The position numbers were made by a program, and so were the translations under genes. The notes under the pieces were generated by a model, which saw only the letters and a program-made list of their open reading frames with translations, made no database searches and had not been told where the DNA came from. Shown in pieces: positions 54,131 through 63,053 of a stretch of DNA of 64,000 nucleotides. The stretch is from Luteibacter sp. dw_328 (GTDB taxonomy: Bacteria > Pseudomonadota > Gammaproteobacteria > Xanthomonadales > Rhodanobacteraceae), in the NCBI RefSeq assembly GCF_018449605.1, contig NZ_JAAVUW010000009.1:148134-212133 (forward strand). Direction: 5' to 3'. Numbering within the stretch: the stretch's first letter is position 1; every line of letters starts with the position of its first letter.

Positions 54131-54821
54131 CGAACCGCTCGCGCGGGCAAGGCTGGATTCGCTGCTCGCGCGGCGCGGCGACGTGCAGGTGGTCGGCAGC
54201 GTAGCCGACGGTGAGGCCGCACTCGAGGCCTGCGCGGCGCTGCAACCCGACCTGATCCTGCTCGATATCGAGATGCCCGGTCTCGGTGGCACGGCGGTGG
54301 CGCGTCGCCTTGCCGAGGCGGCGATACGGCCACAGGTGGTGTTCTGTACGGCCTACGAGCAGCATGCGTTGAGCGCGTTCGATCTTGGCGTCACGGACTA
54401 CCTGCTGAAGCCCGTACGCGCCGAGCGCCTCGACGAGGCCCTCGATCGCGTGGCAACACGCTTGCGACCGACCCCCTCCACGCAGGCCACCTGGCTGCGC
54501 GCGCGCAACGGCGCCGACGAGGTCCGCGTGCGTCTGGACGATGTCCTCTATCTGCTGGCCGACGAGAAATACGTGGCCGTCCACCATGGCGGCGGCATGT
54601 GGCTGATCGACGACTCCCTGCGCCAGCTCGAAACGGCGCACGGCGACCGGCTGGTTCGCCTGCATCGCAATTGCCTGGTGCCGCGGGCCCGTCTCCTCGG
54701 CCTGCGAACGCTGAGCGATGGCCGCGTGCTCGCCCGGCTCTCCGGCACCGAGGTCACGCCCGAGGTGAGCCGGCGGAACCTGCCCGCGGTACGCCAGTTG
54801 CTACGTACCGACGCCGGCTGA
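54108..54821 (+). CDS. algR: LytTR-family response regulator (AlgR-like)
   Basis: 237-aa response regulator. The receiver domain (1-115) has [10 protein letters not shown] and phospho-acceptor D53 in [10 protein letters not shown]; the C-terminal LytTR DNA-binding domain (about 135-235) has [17 protein letters not shown] and [17 protein letters not shown]. AlgR regulates alginate and motility genes in Pseudomonas; only the family role can be carried over. It follows algZ with overlapping frames and precedes hemC by 64 bp. Confidence 0.92.
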   Translation: MRVLIADDEPLARARLDSLLARRGDVQVVGSVADGEAALEACAALQPDLILLDIEMPGLGGTAVARRLAEAAIRPQVVFCTAYEQHALSAFDLGVTDYLLKPVRAERLDEALDRVATRLRPTPSTQATWLRARNGADEVRVRLDDVLYLLADEKYVAVHHGGGMWLIDDSLRQLETAHGDRLVRLHRNCLVPRARLLGLRTLSDGRVLARLSGTEVTPEVSRRNLPAVRQLLRTDAG

Positions 54822-54885
54822 GCGTGCAAGACCGGGGCGAAACGCGGGACAATCCCGCCTCGACCGATCGACCGCCTGGATAGAA

Positions 54886-55806
54886 ATGACCGCACCACTT
54901 CGCATCGCCACCCGCAAGAGCGCCCTGGCCCTCTGGCAGGCCGAGCACGTTGCCTCCCTCCTGCGTCAGGCGCACCCGGGGTTGCAGGTGGAGCTGGTTC
55001 CCCTCTCGACTCGAGGCGACGAGATCCTCGATCGCTCGCTGGCAACTATCGGCGGCAAGGGCCTGTTCCTCAAGGAACTCGAAGTCGCCATCCTCGACGA
55101 TCGCGCGGATATCGCCGTGCATTCCCTGAAAGACGTGCCGGCGGAGCTGGAGCCGGGCTTCGTGCTCTCGGCCATCCTCCCGCGCGCGGACGCCGCCGAC
55201 GCCTTCATCAGCAACCAGTACGCGAATCTCGCCGACCTGCCGCACGCCGCGCGCGTGGGTACCTCGTCGCTGCGACGCCAGGCACAGCTACGCGCGGTGC
55301 GGCCCGACCTGCAACTGCTCGATCTGCGCGGCAACGTGAATACCCGGCTGGCCAAGCTGGATGAAGGCCACTACGACGCCATCATCCTGGCCTGTGCCGG
55401 CGTGGAGCGTCTGGGCCTCGGAAAACGCATCACCGCACGCCTCGCCAGCCCGGACTGGCTTCCGGCCCCGGGCCAGGGCGCGATCGCCGTGGAATCGCGC
55501 GCCAGCGACACCCGCGTTGCCGAATTGATGGCGGCCCTGGGCGACCCCGAGACACAGATTGCCGTGGACGCGGAGCGCGCCATGAACGAACGACTGGGCG
55601 GTAGCTGCGCCGTGGCGATCGGCGCGTGGTGCGTGGTGGCCGAATACGGCCTCACGCTGCACGGTATGGTCGGTAACGCCCATACCGGTGAGCTTTTGCG
55701 TGCGCAGGCCGACTCGAAGGCCGACACACCCGTGGAGCTGGGGCACGAAGTGGCGGCGATGTTGATCGGGCTCGGCGCCGAGGCGTTTTTAGCGCCTCAG
55801 CGTTGA
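54886..55806 (+). CDS. hemC: Porphobilinogen deaminase (hydroxymethylbilane synthase)
   Basis: Assembles four porphobilinogens into hydroxymethylbilane in haem and sirohaem synthesis. 306 aa. [16 protein letters not shown] (7-22), AVHSLKDVP (77-85), [11 protein letters not shown] (125-135), LRGNVNTRL (147-155) and the dipyrromethane-cofactor cysteine C241 in [11 protein letters not shown] are conserved. Located after algR, as in Pseudomonas and Xanthomonas. hemD, usually next, is not downstream here; a convergent gene follows instead. Confidence 0.96.
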   Translation: MTAPLRIATRKSALALWQAEHVASLLRQAHPGLQVELVPLSTRGDEILDRSLATIGGKGLFLKELEVAILDDRADIAVHSLKDVPAELEPGFVLSAILPRADAADAFISNQYANLADLPHAARVGTSSLRRQAQLRAVRPDLQLLDLRGNVNTRLAKLDEGHYDAIILACAGVERLGLGKRITARLASPDWLPAPGQGAIAVESRASDTRVAELMAALGDPETQIAVDAERAMNERLGGSCAVAIGAWCVVAEYGLTLHGMVGNAHTGELLRAQADSKADTPVELGHEVAAMLIGLGAEAFLAPQR

Positions 55807-55825
55807 GTGAATCCGGCGCGCGAAC

Positions 55826-56875
55826 TCAGAAGTTATAGACGAGATTCGTCGTCATCAGCTTGTCGGTGCTCACCGTACCCGGCTGGATGTCGCTGTTGTA
55901 GCGGATCTGGTAACCCAGCTTCAGCGCCATCTTCTTGGTCATGCTGACCGACAGACCGATATCGTTCTGGTAGTACTGGTTCTTCGAGCCTGCTTCGATC
56001 AGCAGCGTGTCTTCCAGCGCGGTGTTCTCGGTAAGACGGTACTTGCCGTTGATCAGGCTACGTCCCACCACCTCACCTTCGTCCTTCGGGGTATATGGCT
56101 CCGACACAGCGGCGCCGGTGGCCGGATCCACCACCGGCGTGCCGTCGGCATTGAGCTCCGGGCGGGTGGACTTGGCCGGCTGGTAGCGCTTGTAACCGGG
56201 ACCGACTTCGAAGGACAGCTCGGCGCGCTCGTTCTTCAGGGCGATGTAGCCGTAGCCGACCGAAACGATGCCCTGCCACAGGTTGGCGCCGAAGTCGTCG
56301 TGCTCGTAACGGGCGGCGGTCACGATGTAGCTGCGCGGATCGAACTTGTAGCCCACCGACGCGCCGGTGTCATACCGGTTGGCCGTGGTGCTGAATTTAT
56401 CGATCGTGTTGCCGTCGGCATCGGTGACCGTCGTCTCGCCCTTCGAACGCAGGCCATTGAGATAGAGGTTGTTCTTCCACAGCTCGTTTTCCTGGCTCAG
56501 GCCGAGCTTGGCGTTGGCGTTTTCGGTGCGTGAGTTACCGCGCGACGAGGCGAAGCCGAATTCGCCCGAGCCGGTCCAGCCGCCGTTCTGGGCCGCATTG
56601 GGCGCGGCGTTGGGGGCCGGCGCGTTGGCGTCGAACGGAGCGGAGGCCGGAGTCGGAGCGGGCGTCGGTGCGGGCGCCGCGGCGACAACGGGTGTCGTCG
56701 TCGTGGTGGTCGTTGTGGCTGGCGTTGTGGTTGTCGTCGGCGTAGTCGTTGTCGTGGTAGTCGCCGTTGTGACAGGCGTAGCGGAGGTGGCGTTCTTGGT
56801 GGCGTTGGCGTCCTGCGCCGACGCGGTGAACGGCAGCGCGGCAAGGACGAGCGTGGCGATCAGGGATTGTTTCAT
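55826..56875 (-). CDS. DUF481 outer-membrane protein with Thr/Pro-rich linker (YdiY-like)
   Basis: 349-aa exported protein. Signal peptide 1-20 (LIATLVLAALPFTASA), then a low-complexity linker of Thr, Pro and Ala (about residues 28-98) encoded by repetitive ACG/ACC/ACA codons, then the DUF481 barrel (about 100-349) with SGEFGFASSRGNSRTENANA, YDTGASVGYKFD, FEVGPGYKRYQP and a C terminus NLVYNF, a classical outer-membrane signal. DUF481 proteins such as YdiY are induced by acid or salt stress in some bacteria; the role here is unknown. The linker is prone to length variation. Confidence 0.88.
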   Translation of the reverse strand: MKQSLIATLVLAALPFTASAQDANATKNATSATPVTTATTTTTTTPTTTTTPATTTTTTTTPVVAAAPAPTPAPTPASAPFDANAPAPNAAPNAAQNGGWTGSGEFGFASSRGNSRTENANAKLGLSQENELWKNNLYLNGLRSKGETTVTDADGNTIDKFSTTANRYDTGASVGYKFDPRSYIVTAARYEHDDFGANLWQGIVSVGYGYIALKNERAELSFEVGPGYKRYQPAKSTRPELNADGTPVVDPATGAAVSEPYTPKDEGEVVGRSLINGKYRLTENTALEDTLLIEAGSKNQYYQNDIGLSVSMTKKMALKLGYQIRYNSDIQPGTVSTDKLMTTNLVYNF

Positions 56876-56908
56876 CGTCTACCCGTATGTGAATGGAAGT
56901 GTAAATGG

Positions 56909-57838
56909 CTAGACTGCCATGAGCTGCGCATAGGCGCGCCCATAGAGCCTTTGCTCGAGACATTGACCGATAACGCAGCTTAACGCGGCCAAACCAGCGG
57001 CCGGCGCCAGCATCCGTCCGGCGGGGTGCGACACCAGTAAAAGACACGGCAGCCCGACTGAAAGCACCGCGACGCCGACACGCCCGACCAGCAGGCGCGC
57101 GGCCGCGCCACCGGTGGTGAAGCGCTCCGGCACGCCGCGCTCATCGGCCAGCTGGCGCAGCGCGCGCCAGCGCATGCCCTCGACGATACCCAACGCCAGC
57201 GCCACGGCAAGAAGCCCGAGTCGCCAGGGGGTGGGTGGATCGATCGCCGTCTCATTCTGCAGTGCGACGCAGACCCAGAGCCACAGACCGCCGGCGAACA
57301 CGGCAGACACCGTGCGGCCCAACGGCTGCGTGTTGGCGAGCGCGGCCACGCCAGGAGGCAGCCGCCGCGACGCGCTCCGCGCGGTATACACAAGGGTGGC
57401 AAGTGTACACAGGACGAGGATGGCGCCGGCCAGACGGGTCGCCCAGAACGCGTTTTCGCCCCGCGCCAGGCCGGCCAGGGCCAGCATGGGCAGGTAATTC
57501 ACCATGGCCACCAGTCCCTCGACCGTGGGCATCATGCGCTTTGCCGGGTTCCAGCCATGCCAGTCCGGCGCGAAACCCAGACGCAGGCAAGTGGCGATGA
57601 GACCCAGGCTGACGAACACGAGGCCGATGGCCAGGGGCGCGAGCACCTCGCCGCGGCCGTCGGGATAGACCCCGAGCGCCAGCGAGATGCCGAGCACCAT
57701 CCACAGCCCATAGCCGGCCGCCGTGGCCGTCTGGATGACCACGAGAGGGGCGGTGAACAGGATGTCGGCGCGAGGAGCGTCGTCCGGCGGTTCGTGTGGA
57801 CCCACCAGAGCCGGGCCTGCGTGCTTCGGTTCCGCCAT
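56909..57838 (-). CDS. Multi-pass membrane protein, possibly DmsC-like anchor subunit
   Basis: 309-aa inner-membrane protein with eight or so hydrophobic helices and short loops (for example LFTAPLVVIQTATAAGYGLW, LAGAILVLCTLATLVY). Helix number and GLIATCLRLG with CLEQRLYGRAYAQLM near the end recall the anchor subunit of DMSO-reductase-type enzymes, but no molybdopterin or iron-sulfur subunit gene lies nearby, so the assignment is weak. Minus strand, downstream of a 209-bp non-coding gap that separates it from the WYL regulator. Confidence 0.65.
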   Translation of the reverse strand: MAEPKHAGPALVGPHEPPDDAPRADILFTAPLVVIQTATAAGYGLWMVLGISLALGVYPDGRGEVLAPLAIGLVFVSLGLIATCLRLGFAPDWHGWNPAKRMMPTVEGLVAMVNYLPMLALAGLARGENAFWATRLAGAILVLCTLATLVYTARSASRRLPPGVAALANTQPLGRTVSAVFAGGLWLWVCVALQNETAIDPPTPWRLGLLAVALALGIVEGMRWRALRQLADERGVPERFTTGGAAARLLVGRVGVAVLSVGLPCLLLVSHPAGRMLAPAAGLAALSCVIGQCLEQRLYGRAYAQLMAV

Positions 57839-58047
57839 GGTCGGGGGAGGCCTTCGGCGAATCGCAAAGCAGCATTTTTGCGCCTTATGGCCCCCGGCGC
57901 AAACTTGCGATCGGGCGACCCCCCGAATGGCCGAGTCTCATGTCCCTTGCGGACGGCCATCGCCACCGCCATGCTTGAGTCGCGTAGATACGGGCGTCAC
58001 GCCCGCCCGGACACACTTCCCGAAGCACCATCCAGCCGGCGACACCC

Positions 58048-59040
58048 ATGGACCGCTACGAGCGCATTCTCACCCTGCACCGCCTGCTGAAGTCAGCGCA
58101 CTATCCCGTGCCGCTGTCCCGGCTGATGGACGAGCTCGAATGCTCGCGTGCCACGCTCTACCGCGATGTCGCCTTCCTGCGCGATGCGCTGGGCGCACCC
58201 GTGCAGAGCGTCGCCGGCGAGCAAGCATCGTTCCGCTACGACGCCTCCGAGGCCGACAGCTTCGAGTTGCCTGGCCTGTGGCTGACCAGTGACGAGCTGG
58301 CCGCGCTGATGGCGCTCAATGAGCTTATCGGTCGATCCGATCCCGGTGTGCTCGCAGGCGCGCTGGCGCCGTTCAAGGCGCGCATCGAACGCCTGCTTTC
58401 CGACCACGGCAGCGGCAAGGCCTTGCCCGTGGACCGCATCCGGGTGATTTCCTGGGGCGCGCGCAAGATGGACCAGCAGGTGTTTCGCTTCGTCGCAGGC
58501 GCGACGCTCGAGCGTCGCCAGCTGAGCTTCCGTTACCGCGCGCGCACCACCAATGCCGATTCCAAGCGCACGGTGTCACCGCAGCGGCTCACCCACTATC
58601 GCGACAACTGGTACCTCGACGTCTGGGACCACGACCGTGAAGCCCTGCGCAGCTTCGCGGTGGATCGCATCGCGGACCCGCAGTCGCTGGAGACGAAGGC
58701 CAGGGACGTGGACGACGCCGAGCTTAACGACCTGCTCGCCTCCAGCTATGGCATCTTCGCGGGCAAGCCCAAGGCCTGGGCAACTATCCGTTTTTCTTCG
58801 CATGCCGCGCGTTGGGTGGCAGACGAACACTGGCACTCGCAGCAGAAGGGCGAGTCCCTGCCGGATGGACGTTACGAACTGAAGGTGCCGTATTCGAACT
58901 CGCGCGAACTGTTGATGGACGTGCTCAAGTACGGGCCGGATGCCGAGATCGTCTCGCCACTGCCGCTTCGCGAAGAAATGAAGATCCTGCTCCAGTTGGC
59001 CCTGACCGGCTACCAGAACAGTTCGAACAACCACCACTGA
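58048..59040 (+). CDS. YafY/DeoR-like transcriptional regulator with WYL domain
   Basis: 330-aa regulator. N-terminal helix-turn-helix (residues 1-55: RYERILTLHRLLKSAHYPVP, SRATLYRDVAFLRDALGAPV), a middle helical region, WYL ligand-binding domain at about 150-225 with LERRQLSFRYRARTT and THYRDNWYLDVWDHDREALR, and a C-terminal extension (WCX) near 245-315. WYL proteins sense nucleotides or DNA-damage-linked ligands in several systems. It is followed by the patatin gene 13 bp away, possibly co-transcribed. Confidence 0.9.
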   Translation: MDRYERILTLHRLLKSAHYPVPLSRLMDELECSRATLYRDVAFLRDALGAPVQSVAGEQASFRYDASEADSFELPGLWLTSDELAALMALNELIGRSDPGVLAGALAPFKARIERLLSDHGSGKALPVDRIRVISWGARKMDQQVFRFVAGATLERRQLSFRYRARTTNADSKRTVSPQRLTHYRDNWYLDVWDHDREALRSFAVDRIADPQSLETKARDVDDAELNDLLASSYGIFAGKPKAWATIRFSSHAARWVADEHWHSQQKGESLPDGRYELKVPYSNSRELLMDVLKYGPDAEIVSPLPLREEMKILLQLALTGYQNSSNNHH

Positions 59041-59053
59041 GCGCCGCCGCTGC

Positions 59054-60001
59054 ATGAGTGAGATCGATATCGCGGATCCGGGCGCCCTGCCCGCCGCCAG
59101 CGGTACGCCGCGTAAGCCGCGTGTGGCCCTTGCGCTCGGTGCAGGGGCGGCAAAAGGACTCGCCCATATCGGCGCGATCGAAGTCCTCGAGGAACGCGGT
59201 TTTGAAATCGTCGCCATTGCCGGCACGTCGATGGGTGCGCTCGTCGGCGGCATCTACGGCATGGGCAAGCTCGATGTGTATCGCGACTGGGTTTCCGCCC
59301 TGGCGCGGTTCGACGTGTTGCGCCTGGTCGACTGGAGCTTCTCGGGCGGTGGTTTCATCAAGGGCGACCGGATCATGGCGGCGCTGCGCGAGCTCATCGG
59401 TGAGGTCAACATCGAGGAGCTCAATGTTTCCTATACGGCCGTGGCGACCGACCTGGATCGCGAGCGCGAAGTGTGGCTCACCAAGGGCCCGCTGTTCGAT
59501 GCGATCCGCGCCTCCATCGCCATCCCGACGCTCTTCCGTCCGTACGTTCACGACGGTCGCCGCCTGGTCGACGGCGCGCTGCTGAATCCGCTGCCCGTGC
59601 TGCCGCTGATGCGCGAAGACGCCGACTACGTGATCGCCGTGAGCGTGGATGGCGCGGCCGAACTGCAGAAGCCACCGGAAAAGGACGTGACCGTGCGCAC
59701 CGACGAAGGGTATACCGCCAAGCTCGGGCGTCTGATCGGACGCGTACTGCCTTCGTCGGATGGCAAGCCGAAGCTCAGGGATCCCGGTGCGTTCGACCTG
59801 ATGACCCAGGCGATGGACCTGATGCAGGCCAATCTCTCACGGCTGCGCCTGGCGGCCTACCAGCCGGACGTGCTGATCGAGATTCCGCGCAATGTGTCGA
59901 CGGTTTACGAGTTCTACCGCGCGCGCGAGTTGATCGAGCTGGGAAGGGAGCGCACGGCGAAGGCGTTGGATGCGTGGCAGCCGCGGATGCTGGTGCGCTG
60001 A
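59054..60001 (+). CDS. Patatin-like phospholipase (RssA/YlbK family)
   Basis: Predicted lipid acyl hydrolase of 315 aa with a Ser-Asp dyad. GAGAAKGLAHIGAIEVLEE (30-48) is the oxyanion segment, GTSMG (57-61) has nucleophile S59, and DGALLNPLPV (D173) supplies the aspartate. No signal peptide, so cytoplasmic or peripheral membrane. It follows the WYL gene closely and is ended by a paired repeat. Confidence 0.93.
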   Translation: MSEIDIADPGALPAASGTPRKPRVALALGAGAAKGLAHIGAIEVLEERGFEIVAIAGTSMGALVGGIYGMGKLDVYRDWVSALARFDVLRLVDWSFSGGGFIKGDRIMAALRELIGEVNIEELNVSYTAVATDLDREREVWLTKGPLFDAIRASIAIPTLFRPYVHDGRRLVDGALLNPLPVLPLMREDADYVIAVSVDGAAELQKPPEKDVTVRTDEGYTAKLGRLIGRVLPSSDGKPKLRDPGAFDLMTQAMDLMQANLSRLRLAAYQPDVLIEIPRNVSTVYEFYRARELIELGRERTAKALDAWQPRMLVR

Positions 60002-60003
60002 AA

Positions 60004-60075
60004 GCATCGCCGATGAATCGGCTCCTACAAGAGCGCCGCAGCCTGCTCTCGTAGGAGCCGATTCATCGGCGATGC
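60004..60075. repeat. Paired palindromic repeat between convergent patatin and GT2 genes
   Basis: Two inverse GATGAATC-type units with AGCATCGCCGATGAATCGGC at the left and its reverse complement at the right, giving arms of about 25 bp. Can fold as one long hairpin; it lies nine bases before the GT2 stop, so could serve both genes as a 3'-end structure. Confidence 0.88.
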
Positions 60076-60083
60076 TCTTGGCC

Positions 60084-60797
60084 TCAGACTTCTTCGGTAC
60101 GCGTCACCTTAGCCCGCCGCATCAACCAGGCCACGCCGCGCAAATCGGCCAGCCCGACCCAAAGCCGGTCCAGCATCCCGTACTTCGACGTCCCCGCTGT
60201 GCGCGGACGATGGCCTACCGGCACGCTCTGGCTGGCAAAACCCGCACGCTTCACCAGCGCCGGCAGGTAGCGATGCATGTGGTCGAAGTAGGGCAGGCGC
60301 ATGAACGTCTCGCGTTCGAACAGCTTCAGGCCGCAACCGGTATCCGGGGTACTGTCCTGGAGCATGCGCGAGCGCACCGCATTAGCGACCTTCGACGAGA
60401 TGCGCTTGTTGAAACTGTCGCGCCGCGTGACACGCCAGCCAGCGAACAGCTTCAGCGCCGGCGAGGCGTCACGCGCGGCGAGCAGCTTGGGAATATCGGC
60501 GGGGTCGTTCTGGCCGTCGCCATCCAGCGTGGCGATCCACGGCGCACGCGCGTTGCGCACGCCATTCCAGACGGCCGTGCTCTGGCCGCTGCGGGTGAGG
60601 TGCCGGATGACCCGCAGCTCCGGATACTGCGCCTTGGCGGCGGTGAGCACGGCGACGCTGTCGTCGGTGCTGTCGTCGTCCACGTAGATGATCTCGAAGT
60701 CGATCCGGCCGCGCAGCGCCGAGGCGATCTCGGCGAGGAGGGGCGGGATGTTGTCGCGCTCGTTGAAGACGGGCACGACTACGGCGAGGTCGGTCAT
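60084..60797 (-). CDS. Family 2 glycosyltransferase (dolichol-phosphate mannosyltransferase-like)
   Basis: 237-aa GT-A-fold transferase adding sugar to a polyprenyl phosphate or lipid carrier. VVVPVFNERDNIPPLL (about 7-22), IIYVDDDSTDDS (DDD/DXD donor-binding region), and TLDGDGQNDPADI (about 91-103, the DXD block of DPM1-like enzymes). RWRVTRRDSFNKRISSKVAN resembles the conserved RXXXXXXX-R membrane-associated segment. No TM helix. Neighbours do not reveal the glycan. Confidence 0.85.
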   Translation of the reverse strand: MTDLAVVVPVFNERDNIPPLLAEIASALRGRIDFEIIYVDDDSTDDSVAVLTAAKAQYPELRVIRHLTRSGQSTAVWNGVRNARAPWIATLDGDGQNDPADIPKLLAARDASPALKLFAGWRVTRRDSFNKRISSKVANAVRSRMLQDSTPDTGCGLKLFERETFMRLPYFDHMHRYLPALVKRAGFASQSVPVGHRPRTAGTSKYGMLDRLWVGLADLRGVAWLMRRAKVTRTEEV

Positions 60798-60876
60798 CGC
60801 GATTCCGGGGTGGCTCGATTCGGGGCGGCATTATCGCCCAACCGGCCCGGGATGGGGCCGCGCTCGCCGCGTTCGT

Positions 60877-61614
60877 TCAGATCCGGCCGATGACTTGCGG
60901 CGCCGGGCCTTCGATCGCGGCACGCCAGCCCCGCTCCACGGCGTCCATCGCGCTGCGGCTGGCGCCCTGCTGGGCCAGGACCACCAGGGTACCGCCGTGC
61001 AGCGGCATCTGGCGGCCTTCCCAGCCATCACGCACGAAGGTGCCGGGCGTGGTGTCCATCTTGCCCGGCATGTACAGGGCCACCACCGGCTCGTCGTTCA
61101 TGCGGGTCACCAGGTGCACGGCCGGGTACGGGCCCACCGTGCAGTCGCGCACGTAGGTGACGCCGGCCGGCATCGGCCCCTTGAGCCGCGTCGCGCGGCC
61201 GACGAAACCGGCCTCGACCTGGGCGTCGGTCATGGGCTCGGTCAGGCTCAGCGCATCCATCTCGCCGGGCATGTGCGCCACGGCGAGGGCGGGTAGCGAG
61301 TTGAGATCATTCTGACGCCACATCAGGCCCACCCCGGCGAAGGCGATGACGACCGAGGCCGCCATGGCCAGCCAGGCACGACGCATGCCCACCTGGCGGC
61401 GACGCTCGCCCGTGGCCTGGGCGAGCAGGATCCGGTCGACGAGACTTTCGGGGAGGGGAATGGCCAGCGCGGCTTCGAGATCGTCGTCGAAACGCTGTGC
61501 GCGCTGCCAGAACGCGGCACAGCCGTCCTTGCAGCTGTCGCGATGGGCGATCAGTTCGGGAGCGCGCGAGCGCGGCTCGGCGCCGATGCGGCGGCGGAAT
61601 TCGAGGCAGTTCAT
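60877..61614 (-). CDS. Putative anti-sigma factor, DUF3379-like membrane protein
   Basis: 245-aa protein with a cytoplasmic N-terminal region, one TM helix (AWLAMAASVVIAFAGVGLMW, about 84-103) and an extracytoplasmic C-terminal domain. HRDSCKDGC near residues 24-32 resembles the zinc-binding H-x3-C-x2-C motif of ZAS anti-sigma factors. Its ATG overlaps the ECF sigma stop (ATGA at 61611-61614), so it probably holds that sigma factor inactive at the membrane until an envelope signal. The DUF3379 assignment is from memory. Confidence 0.75.
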   Translation of the reverse strand: MNCLEFRRRIGAEPRSRAPELIAHRDSCKDGCAAFWQRAQRFDDDLEAALAIPLPESLVDRILLAQATGERRRQVGMRRAWLAMAASVVIAFAGVGLMWRQNDLNSLPALAVAHMPGEMDALSLTEPMTDAQVEAGFVGRATRLKGPMPAGVTYVRDCTVGPYPAVHLVTRMNDEPVVALYMPGKMDTTPGTFVRDGWEGRQMPLHGGTLVVLAQQGASRSAMDAVERGWRAAIEGPAPQVIGRI

Positions 61615-62144
61615 TTCCGGCCTCCTTCAGCCGCGGCGCGTCCGCCGAGCAGGTCCTTGAGACGCTGACGTGCGCGGAACAACTGGGTCATCACCGCGCC
61701 AGGCTGTTGATCGGTGGCGGCGGCGATCTCGTCGCAACTCATGCCACCGAGCACCTGCATGGCCAGGGGCTCGCGGTATTTGTCGGGCAACTTGAGCATG
61801 GCGTCGCGCACCTGGGCGGCATCGCCACTGCGCTCCGGGCTGGCAAAGGCGGCCTCTTCGGGCACGGTGTCGTCCAGTTCCACGGTGTCGAAGCGCTTTC
61901 GTTCGTAAAGGCGCGCGTGTTCGCGGCGCAAAATGGTGATCAGCCAGGGCTTCGCGGATTCGGCGTCGCGCAGCGAGTCGAGGTTTTTCCACGCGCGCAG
62001 GAAAGTCTCCTGGACCAGGTCCTGGGCCACGGACTCGTTGCGCGACAGCCAGAAGGCGAACCGGTAAAGGTCGGCCGACAGGGCGCGCACCATCGCTTCG
62101 TATTGGCGCTGCTTCGGGTTCACGTCCTTATGGACCGGAGGCAT
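61611..62144 (-). CDS. ECF-type RNA polymerase sigma factor
   Basis: Alternative sigma factor of about 177 aa directing transcription of an envelope or stress regulon. Region 2 with LYRFAFWLSRNESVAQDLVQETFLRAWK (about 26-53) and region 4 with LPDKYREPLAMQVLGGMSCDEIAAAT (about 130-155) are intact. The ATG at 62144 (MPPVHKD) has AAGGA seven bases upstream; an ATG two codons earlier is too close to it. Overlap with the anti-sigma candidate supports a regulatory pair. Target promoters are not identified. Confidence 0.92.
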   Translation of the reverse strand: MPPVHKDVNPKQRQYEAMVRALSADLYRFAFWLSRNESVAQDLVQETFLRAWKNLDSLRDAESAKPWLITILRREHARLYERKRFDTVELDDTVPEEAAFASPERSGDAAQVRDAMLKLPDKYREPLAMQVLGGMSCDEIAAATDQQPGAVMTQLFRARQRLKDLLGGRAAAEGGRK

Positions 62145-62168
62145 GGCCATTTCCTTTCAGATCCGCGC

Positions 62169-63041
62169 TCAGCGGACCTTGGTCAGGATGCCGTCGAGCT
62201 CGTCGAGGCTGTGGTAATGGATGACGAGCTTGCCCTTGCCGCCGCGACCGTGCGCCAGTTCGACGCGCGTGGCGAAACGCTCCGCCAACTCCCGCTCCAG
62301 ATTGGCGATGTTCGGGTCGGCCGGGTTGGCCTTGGCCTTGCCCTTCGGCGCCAGCTGCGCCTTGCGTGCGGCCTCTTCCAGTTCGCGCACGGTCCAGCCG
62401 TGGCGCGCAGCTTCCAGCGCCAGCGGTTCGGCGATGCTGTGCGGAAGGGTGAGAAGCGCGCGCGCGTGGCCCATTTCCAGCTTGCTCTCGTCCAGCAGCG
62501 TCTTGATCGACGCCGGCAGGTCGATCAGGCGCAGTAGGTTCGACACGGCGGCGCGCGAACGGCCGACGGCATCGGCTGCCTGCTGGTGCGTGAGGTCGAA
62601 TTCATCGATCAGGCGCTGCAGGGCCTGGGCTTCCTCGAGCGGCGTGAGCTCCTGGCGCTGGATGTTTTCGATCAGCGCCATGGCGAGCACGGACTGCTCG
62701 GGCACGTCCTTCACCAGCGCCGGGATCTCGCTCATGGAGGCGCGCTGCGCCGCGCGCCAGCGACGCTCGCCGGCAATCAGCTCGTAACTGTTCTTGCCGA
62801 TGGCGCGAACCACCACCGGCTGGATGAGGCCCTGGGCCTTGATCGAGGCGGCGAGCTCGTCGAGCGCCTCGTCGTTCCAGTGGCGGCGCGGCTGGTACTT
62901 GCCGGCCTGGATCTGGTGGATAGGCAGCAGTCGCAGCTCGCCTTCCTGCTCGACGATCGACGGACCGGCATCAGGGCCGGCACCACCACCGAGCAGGGCA
63001 TCCAGGCCACGGCCGAGTCCACGTTTCTTCGCTGCTGCCAT
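62169..63041 (-). CDS. parB: Chromosome-partitioning protein ParB
   Basis: Centromere-binding CTPase-type protein of 290 aa. IHQIQAGKYQPRRHWNDEAL, IQPVVVRA and GERRWRAAQRA (91-101) are the ParB N-terminal boxes, followed by a helix-turn-helix (about 150-172, LTHQQAADAVGRSRAAVSNL) and a dimerisation C terminus. It is 12 bp after parA. No canonical parS was found by eye within the window. Confidence 0.97.
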   Translation of the reverse strand: MAAAKKRGLGRGLDALLGGGAGPDAGPSIVEQEGELRLLPIHQIQAGKYQPRRHWNDEALDELAASIKAQGLIQPVVVRAIGKNSYELIAGERRWRAAQRASMSEIPALVKDVPEQSVLAMALIENIQRQELTPLEEAQALQRLIDEFDLTHQQAADAVGRSRAAVSNLLRLIDLPASIKTLLDESKLEMGHARALLTLPHSIAEPLALEAARHGWTVRELEEAARKAQLAPKGKAKANPADPNIANLERELAERFATRVELAHGRGGKGKLVIHYHSLDELDGILTKVR

Positions 63042-63053
63042 TGAAGGAATTCC

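Noticed and set aside
56690..56780. Short tandem repeats resembling a satellite or CRISPR-like array
   Set aside because: The repeats are Thr codons in the linker of the DUF481 protein, in frame, with no spacer structure.
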